This document shows, piece by piece, positions 1 through 5,021 of a stretch of DNA of 5,021 nucleotides. Numbering within the stretch: position 1 is the first letter of the stretch; each line of letters starts with the position of its first letter. The translations under genes were made by a program, and so were the position numbers. Below the pieces are notes generated by a model. It was given only the letters and a program-made list of their open reading frames with translations, searched no databases and was not told the origin of the DNA. Source of the DNA: Pseudomonadota bacterium (GTDB lineage Bacteria > Pseudomonadota > Alphaproteobacteria > Sphingomonadales > Sphingomonadaceae); contig JAEWJQ010000388.1 in the NCBI GenBank assembly GCA_023386515.1, forward strand, positions 1-5,021. Direction: 5' to 3'.

Positions 1-621
1 CCGCGCCCGCTCCTGCACGTCGCGCAGCCCGACATAGGCCTGGGCGACCTGCGCCGACAGGCTGACCTGCGCATCGGCCAGATCGGCATAACGCTGGCCG
101 ACGGTGGCGCGCACCTGCTCGACGCCGCGGCGGGCGCCGCCGAACAGGTCGGGCTCCCACGACGCCGTGCCGCCGAGATTGAAGAAGTCGAGCGACGACA
201 GCGAATCGCCACCGCTGCTGCCGCCCCCCTGCCCGCTGCTGCCGGACTGGCCGGTGCTTCCGCCGATGCCCGTGCCGGGAAGCTGGGCATGCAGATAGGT
301 CGCGCTGGCGCTGACGTTGGGCAAGGCGGCGGTCCGTTGCGCGCGGTGCTGCGCCTGCGCGGCGCGTATGCGCGCCTCGGCGGCGTCGATCGTCGGGCTA
401 TGCGCCAAGGCATCGTCGACCAGCGCGGTGAGCGTCGGATCGCCCAGCGTCTCCCACCAGCGGGCTACGCCGGGCGCACGGCGGATCGCCGGATCGCCCG
501 CCCGGACGAAGGTGCCACGCGCCGCCGCGTCGGACGCGACCGCGGGCGGCCCCTTGTAATCGGGACCGACCGTACAACCGGCGGCGAGGATCAGCGGCAG
601 CAGCGCGAACGTCTGTTTCAT
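1..621 (-). CDS. NodT/OprM-type outer-membrane efflux lipoprotein, N-terminal 207 residues (runs off left edge)
   Basis: Outer-membrane factor (TolC-like duct) that would complete the EmrAB pump encoded just upstream. My own translation gives an uninterrupted frame from ATG at 621 to the window edge. Residues 1-16 are a lipoprotein signal: a short charged start, a hydrophobic stretch, and a lipobox ending LAAGC with the acylated cysteine at 16. This is followed directly by CTVGPDY, the family's hallmark. Residues 55-64 (WWETLGDPTL) match the conserved early motif. The helical segments at about 65-100 and 168-207 are alanine/glutamine-rich, as in the periplasmic barrel. Residues 149-162 (LGGTASWEPDLFGG) match the conserved strand/turn. 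Residues 116-143 are almost all Gly, Ser and Gln, where an extracellular loop is expected. The family is usually about 450-500 residues, so more than half is missing at the edge. The start codon overlaps the emrB stop by one base (TGATG) with no strong ribosome site, suggesting translational coupling. Family is certain; substrate is unknown. Confidence 0.92.
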   Translation of the reverse strand, partial: MKQTFALLPLILAAGCTVGPDYKGPPAVASDAAARGTFVRAGDPAIRRAPGVARWWETLGDPTLTALVDDALAHSPTIDAAEARIRAAQAQHRAQRTAALPNVSASATYLHAQLPGTGIGGSTGQSGSSGQGGGSSGGDSLSSLDFFNLGGTASWEPDLFGGARRGVEQVRATVGQRYADLADAQVSLSAQVAQAYVGLRDVQERAR

Positions 622-2180
622 CAATGCATCGCCGCGGGCGCGGCGTCCTTCGGCAAGGGGCGGAGGAACAGGACCAGGGGCAGCACGACGAAGGTGCCGA
701 CGCCCATGATCCAGAAGATGTCGTTATAGGTCATGACCAGCGCCTGCCCCTGGATCTGCCGCTCGATCAGCGGGATGCCGGCGGGACCTCCCATGCCGCG
801 AAGATAGTCCTGCACGGCGACGCTGTTGGCGCTCAGCGTTTCCTCGATCCGGCGGGAATGGAACCAGAGCCGCGTGTCCTGCAGGATCGAGATGCCAGCG
901 AGCGCGAGGCTGCCGCCGAGATTGCGGACGGCGTTGAACAGGCCCGAGGCATCGCCCGCATCCTGCGGCGGTACCGCGCGCACCACCGCCTGGCTGAGGA
1001 ACAACATGCCCAGAATCTGCCCCACCCCGCGCAGCAGCTGCGACGCGGTGAAGTCGCTGCCGTCCGACGTGATCGTCAGATGGGCGTCCATCAGCGCGGC
1101 GCCGCCCATGATGATCAGGCCGGTGGCGACCGCGATGCGGATGTCGATCCGCTTGAGCAGGATCGGCACGATCGCCATCATGAACAGGCTGGGGATGCCC
1201 GACAGCAGCACGACCTTGCCCGATTGCAGCGCGTTATAGTCGGCGATCGACGCCAAGAACTGTGGAATGGCGTAGGAGGTGCCGTACAGCACGATGCCGA
1301 GCACGACGCCCATCAGCGCCACCGCGCCGAACTGACGGTCGAGCAGCAGCTTGAGCTTGATGACCGGTCGCTTGGCGGTGACTTGGCCGGCGAAGAGCAG
1401 GGCGAAGCCGACGAACGAGACCAGGGCCATCAGCCGGATCAGTCCGGACGAGAACCACTGTTCGCGCTGCCCCTCCTCGAGCAGCACGGTCAGCCCGCCG
1501 AGGCCGAGGGCGAGGCCGGCGATACCCATCCAGTCCGCCTCGCCGAGCAGGTCGAGCCGGCTCTTCTGATGCGGCAGGCCGACCAGCAGCAGCGTGACCA
1601 GCAGCGCGCAGATCGGCAGGTTGATGAAGAAGCTGTAGTGCCAGCTGATATTCTCGGTCAGCCAGCCGCCGATCAGCGGACCGATCACCGGCCCCATGAT
1701 CGCGGTGACGCCGAAGGCGGCGATGCCGATCGGCTGCTGGCTGCACGGCAGCCGCGTTGCGATGATCGTCTGCGCAGTCGGGATCATCGCCCCGCCGGTA
1801 AAGCCCTGCCCGACGCGGCCGATGATCATCGCGGTCAACGTGGTGGCGGTGCCGCAGATCACCGAGAAGCCGGTGAACAGACCGGCCGCGATCAGCAGGA
1901 AGGTGCGCAGGCCGAGCAGCCGCTCGAGCCATGCCGCCATCGGGATGATGACGATCTCGGCGACGAGATAGGCGGTGGCGACCCAGGTGCCCTCCGTCCC
2001 GCTCGCGCCGATCTCGCCCTGAATCGTAGGCAGAGCCGAGTTGACGATCGAGATGCCGAGCGGCGCCATCAGCGCGCCACGCGTTCCGGCGGCAACCGCC
2101 AGCCACGCGCCGAGGTCCGCCTTCTGTGCGCCGCCCGCCGGCTGGCTGCCGGCGCCGGAAGCGGCCGCCGCGCTCGCCAT
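621..2180 (-). CDS. emrB: EmrB-like DHA2 family MFS multidrug efflux transporter (14 TM)
   Basis: Inner-membrane, proton-driven drug exporter of the DHA2 (14-helix) major facilitator subfamily, 519 residues against about 512 for E. coli EmrB. Residues 1-22 are a low-complexity Ala/Gly/Ser cytoplasmic tail. Visible family signatures are LGISIVNSALPTIQG at 41-55 in the first helix, a GRVGQGFTGGAMIP segment at 121-134 (motif B, with the conserved arginine), and the antiporter motif C region at 157-173 (GVTAIMGPVIGPLIGGWL). This is followed by WHYSFFINLP at 180-189, typical of EmrB. Hydrophobic helices continue to about 507 (a last segment at about 487-506), and a long polar loop at about 433-480 precedes the last helix, as is usual in DHA2. 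The ATG lies 2 nt after the emrA stop, with an AGCAGGG-type ribosome site inside the emrA end. The gene is intact, with no frameshift. The family call is firm; the substrate (hydrophobic drug, dye, acid or uncoupler) cannot be told from sequence. Confidence 0.95.
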   Translation of the reverse strand: MASAAAASGAGSQPAGGAQKADLGAWLAVAAGTRGALMAPLGISIVNSALPTIQGEIGASGTEGTWVATAYLVAEIVIIPMAAWLERLLGLRTFLLIAAGLFTGFSVICGTATTLTAMIIGRVGQGFTGGAMIPTAQTIIATRLPCSQQPIGIAAFGVTAIMGPVIGPLIGGWLTENISWHYSFFINLPICALLVTLLLVGLPHQKSRLDLLGEADWMGIAGLALGLGGLTVLLEEGQREQWFSSGLIRLMALVSFVGFALLFAGQVTAKRPVIKLKLLLDRQFGAVALMGVVLGIVLYGTSYAIPQFLASIADYNALQSGKVVLLSGIPSLFMMAIVPILLKRIDIRIAVATGLIIMGGAALMDAHLTITSDGSDFTASQLLRGVGQILGMLFLSQAVVRAVPPQDAGDASGLFNAVRNLGGSLALAGISILQDTRLWFHSRRIEETLSANSVAVQDYLRGMGGPAGIPLIERQIQGQALVMTYNDIFWIMGVGTFVVLPLVLFLRPLPKDAAPAAMH

Positions 2181-2182
2181 CG

Positions 2183-3361
2183 TCAGCGGCCCTGCTCGCC
2201 GAGCTGCTTCTGCTGCTGCTTGAGCCGGTCGAGGTCGCCCTTGGCGCCGATCGTGTCGACGGTGACGGTGACCGACAGGCCCGGCACGAGCAGCCGCCGC
2301 GCGGCCGGCGTCGCCTCGATACCGATCCGCACCGGCACGCGCTGGACGATCTTGGTGAAATTGCCCGTCGCATTCTGGGGCGGGATCAGCGAGAATTGCG
2401 CGCCGGTGCCCGGCGACACGCTCTCCACCCGACCACGCAATTCGGTGCCGTCGAGCGCGTCGACCTTGATCGTCGCCGGCTGGCCCGGCCGCATCAGCGC
2501 GAGTTGCGTCTCCTTGAAATTGGCGGTGATGTAGAGCCGGTCGAGCGGCACCAGCGACATCAGCCGCGTGCCGGCCTGAACGAACTGCCCGACCGTCACC
2601 GTCTTATTGCCGACCCGGCCATTGGCCGCGGCACGGATGAGCGTCGCGCCGACGTTGACGTTCGCCGATTCGAGCTGCGCGCGTGCGGCCTGGGCCTGGG
2701 CGTCGCCCTGGCGGATCTGCGCGCGGAAGGCGCCGATCCGGCGCTGCTGCATCGTCACCGCCGCCGCCTGCGCGCGCACGTCCTCCGCCGATTGGCGCGC
2801 CGCGAGTTCGATCTGGGCGAGCTGCTCGCGCGTCTCCGCACACGAGGCGGCGAGCGGCCGATAGCGCGCGACCTCGGCCGCATCGTGCGCGGCCTTGATC
2901 CGCGCCGCATCGAGCTGAGCGCGTGCCTGCGCGATTGTGGCATATTGTTCGGCGATCTGCGCGCGCGTCGCGTCGGATCCGGCATTGGCCTGGGCGATCT
3001 GCGCCTGCGCCTGTGCCGCCTGCGCGCGATAGTCGCGCGGATCGATGCGGACGAGCGGCTGGCCCGCCTTCACGTCCTGATTGTCGCCGACCAACACCTC
3101 GGCGACATAGCCGTTGATCTTCGGCGCCACCGTGATCGCATCCGCCTGGATCGTCGCGTCATTGGTGTCCTGAAGGAACTTGCCGCGGCTTTCGTAGCGT
3201 ACGTACCAGAGGATGCCGAGCACCACCGCCACCACCAAGATGACGAGCAGGATCAGCTTGGCCCGCGGGCTCAGCCGCTTCGCGGGCTTCGCATCCGTGT
3301 CGCCGTCGCCGGCGTGCGGGGCGCCGGAATCCTGAGAGCCGGTTTGGGACGAGTCGCTCAT
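2183..3361 (-). CDS. emrA: EmrA-like HlyD-family periplasmic adaptor (membrane fusion protein)
   Basis: Periplasmic adaptor linking EmrB to the outer-membrane duct. Numbered from the ATG at 3361 (392 residues), it has a Lys/Arg-rich cytoplasmic tail and one signal-anchor helix at about 35-54. The first half of the lipoyl/barrel-sandwich domain is at about 76-109 (PKINGYVAEVLVGDNQDVKAG). An Ala/Gln-rich coiled-coil hairpin spans about 110-233, and the second lipoyl half is at about 238-270. The beta-barrel carries ANFKETQL (280-287) and the EmrA signature NATGNFTKIVQRVPVRI (330-346). The tail is Gln/Lys-rich. The start is uncertain: the frame is open to ATG at 3424 (413 residues), with another ATG at 3382. 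I prefer 3361 because its length matches E. coli EmrA (390), because GGATGG sits 7 nt upstream, and because the 3424 start has no ribosome site and lies 1 nt from the putative operator. It is the first gene of the efflux operon, 2 nt from emrB. Confidence 0.93.
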   Translation of the reverse strand: MSDSSQTGSQDSGAPHAGDGDTDAKPAKRLSPRAKLILLVILVVAVVLGILWYVRYESRGKFLQDTNDATIQADAITVAPKINGYVAEVLVGDNQDVKAGQPLVRIDPRDYRAQAAQAQAQIAQANAGSDATRAQIAEQYATIAQARAQLDAARIKAAHDAAEVARYRPLAASCAETREQLAQIELAARQSAEDVRAQAAAVTMQQRRIGAFRAQIRQGDAQAQAARAQLESANVNVGATLIRAAANGRVGNKTVTVGQFVQAGTRLMSLVPLDRLYITANFKETQLALMRPGQPATIKVDALDGTELRGRVESVSPGTGAQFSLIPPQNATGNFTKIVQRVPVRIGIEATPAARRLLVPGLSVTVTVDTIGAKGDLDRLKQQQKQLGEQGR

Positions 3362-3425
3362 CGTGATGCCATCCGTATCCATCGCGCTCGCCGGCGCCGC
3401 CTTATCAACCAGCGCACCGCGCATA

Positions 3426-3444
3426 AGCGGACGCCATGTCCGCT
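3426..3444. promoter_or_regulatory. Putative TetR-family operator: perfect 7-5-7 inverted repeat
   Basis: AGCGGAC-GCCAT-GTCCGCT: two perfectly complementary 7-base arms around a 5-base spacer, 19 bases in total, in the region between the divergent tetR and emrA genes. The size and symmetry suit a dimeric TetR-family repressor. It overlaps the candidate -10 element of the emrA promoter and the expected transcription start, so bound protein would block initiation. It lies about 135 bases from the tetR start, so control of tetR itself is less obvious. That it is the site of the adjacent regulator is inferred from position. A transcript hairpin is the main alternative, but no T-run follows. Confidence 0.55.
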
Positions 3445-3470
3445 ATCGCAGGAACACCGGGCGCCGGCAA
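3442..3470 (-). promoter_or_regulatory. Candidate promoter of the emrAB-outer-membrane-factor operon
   Basis: Reading leftward, TTGCCG (3470-3465; 4 of 6 matches to TTGACA) is followed after exactly 17 bases by GATAGC (3447-3442; 3 of 6 matches to TATAAT). Initiation would fall near 3435, inside the inverted repeat. The match is weak, as many alphaproteobacterial promoters are when judged against the E. coli consensus. Support comes mainly from correct spacing and overlap with the operator. If real, it makes a translation start at 3424 almost leaderless and favours the emrA starts at 3382 or 3361. Confidence 0.3.
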
Positions 3471-3579
3471 GGGTTCCGCACTGCACCATGACATCGCCCA
3501 CACAGCTTGCTCTTGCTTTTGCCACGATGCCGCGCATTCAGAACCGGGTGACATATGACCGACATTGCGCGGGGCTGAG

Positions 3580-4140
3580 GTGACGGATCGAGCACCCTTG
3601 CGTCGCGATGCGCAGGCAAGGCGCGAGGCCTTGCTGTCCGCCGCAGCCGACTGTTTCCGCGACGGCGGCTTCACCGTACCGCTCGAACAGATCGCCGAGC
3701 GCGCCGGCGTCGGCCGCGGCACCCTGTACCGCAATTTCGCCGATCGGTTTGCGCTGGCGATCGCGATCTTCGAGCGGGAGATCGATGCGGCCGAGGCCCA
3801 TATCGATCCGGCCGCCCCGATCGGCGACACGCTGCTGCTGCTCGTGAGACAGGGCGCGCAGGCAAGTTCGCTGTTCCAGCGCATCGCGGTCGACATTCCG
3901 CTGACCGATGAAAATCGTGCTCGCTTCGAGGCGCTGCGACAGCGCATGGTACGACTGATGGAGCCGGTCGCGGCGCGTGGCCACGCGGATGGTTCGCTGC
4001 GCCAAGACGTCACCGCCGACGATCTGGTGCTGGCGATCCGCATGCTCAGTGGCCTGGTCAAACACCGCCTGCCCGACGACGAGATGGAGATCACACTGGG
4101 CGCAGCGCTGCCACTGCTGCTCCGCGGGCTGATCCCCTAG
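3580..4140 (+). CDS. TetR/AcrR-family transcriptional regulator, divergent from the efflux operon
   Basis: Probable ligand-responsive repressor of the neighbouring pump genes. From GTG at 3580 it is 186 residues, typical for the family. Residues 7-29 form helix 1 (LRRDAQARREALLSAAADCF). The helix-turn-helix lies at about 34-54, with IAERAGVGRGTLYRNFADR the classic recognition-helix signature. Residues 60-185 are an all-helical ligand-binding and dimer domain, with a conserved-looking RALGLVKHRL-like segment near 153-164 (actual residues RMLSGLVKHRL at 154-164). The start is uncertain. The frame also opens at TTG 3565 (191 residues). An ATG at 3555 with GGGTG upstream is one base out of frame and meets TGA at 3576. 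GTG 3580 has GGGG about 5 bases upstream and begins just before the conserved helix 1. The gene ends 7 bases from the convergent mutL stop, with no terminator hairpin seen. Role is inferred from divergent placement and the operator-like repeat; the effector is unknown. Confidence 0.9.
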   Translation: MTDRAPLRRDAQARREALLSAAADCFRDGGFTVPLEQIAERAGVGRGTLYRNFADRFALAIAIFEREIDAAEAHIDPAAPIGDTLLLLVRQGAQASSLFQRIAVDIPLTDENRARFEALRQRMVRLMEPVAARGHADGSLRQDVTADDLVLAIRMLSGLVKHRLPDDEMEITLGAALPLLLRGLIP

Positions 4141-4147
4141 CCGTCGC

Positions 4148-5021
<874 letters not shown>

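Noticed and set aside
1234..2373. 379-codon minus-strand frame overlapping emrB and emrA
   Set aside because: Arg/Ala/Asp-rich out-of-frame reading of the same strand; the emrB frame has all the transporter motifs.
624..2534. 636-codon open frame on the plus strand opposite emrB and the end of emrA
   Set aside because: Its translation is Arg/Asp/Gln/His-rich with no domain, and it lies opposite two clearly recognised genes. Long antisense open frames are common in high-GC DNA with strong third-position GC bias.
3451..3477. GGAAC ... GTTCC inverted arms with a 17-base gap
   Set aside because: Arms are only 5 bases with mismatches immediately inside; likely chance in GC-rich DNA.
3506..3517. 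Tandem CTTGCT CTTGCT hexamers in the tetR-emrA intergenic region
   Set aside because: Only two copies of a short unit, with no symmetry and no promoter-like partner. Possible -35 (TTGCTT 3513-3518) lacks a convincing -10 downstream.
3488..3517. ATGACA (3488-3493) as a -35 element for tetR
   Set aside because: Good -35 match, but the hexamers 16-18 bases downstream match the -10 consensus poorly, so I do not call a tetR promoter.
3527..3538. Short near-palindrome ATGC-CGC-GCAT upstream of tetR
   Set aside because: Four-base arms occur often by chance; much weaker than the 7-5-7 repeat and unrelated to it in sequence.
2126..3583. 485-codon open frame on the plus strand opposite emrA
   Set aside because: Arg-rich composition without any family signature, opposite a confidently identified adaptor gene; another GC-bias shadow.
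3405..4094. 229-codon minus-strand frame opposite tetR
   Set aside because: Ser/Arg-rich with no recognisable domain, opposite a textbook TetR helix-turn-helix; it would also run through the operator region.

Overview
The window is high-GC DNA packed with genes, with frame-specific G/C-ending codons throughout. The protein families, a MutL with endonuclease motifs and a divergently regulated EmrAB/NodT efflux operon point to an alphaproteobacterium, most likely in or near Sphingomonadaceae. That placement is inferred from style and gene content; no rRNA or other direct marker is present.

Layout. Minus-strand positions 3361 (or 3424) down to 1 hold a three-gene operon, read leftward: emrA-like periplasmic adaptor, emrB-like 14-helix DHA2 transporter, then a NodT/OprM-type outer-membrane lipoprotein that runs off the left edge. 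The genes are almost fused: the emrA stop and emrB start are 2 nt apart, and the emrB stop overlaps the start of the outer-membrane factor by 1 nt (TGATG). A TetR-family regulator reads rightward from about 3580 to 4140, divergent from the operon. The region between them carries a perfect 7-5-7 inverted repeat (3426-3444) lying on a candidate -10 element for the efflux operon. This is the arrangement expected of a local repressor of the pump. From 4148 to the right edge, on the minus strand, is the C-terminal part of mutL, convergent with tetR and only 7 nt from it.

How they work together. EmrB would move substrate across the inner membrane, EmrA would bridge the periplasm, and the outer-membrane lipoprotein would form the exit duct. 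The TetR protein probably represses the operon until it binds a ligand, which cannot be identified from sequence. MutL is an unrelated mismatch-repair gene.

Data quality. The right edge contains 35 consecutive G (4971-5005) followed by a short GC-only tail inside mutL. This looks more like a sequencing or assembly artefact than biology. A possible one-base homopolymer discrepancy also sits at the start of tetR (3571-3574). I see no RNA gene, mobile element, CRISPR array or clear intrinsic terminator, and no gene-free stretch over 300 bases. I did not find an undescribed system: this is a well-known kind of efflux locus, and its most informative parts are the putative operator and the uncertain start regions.
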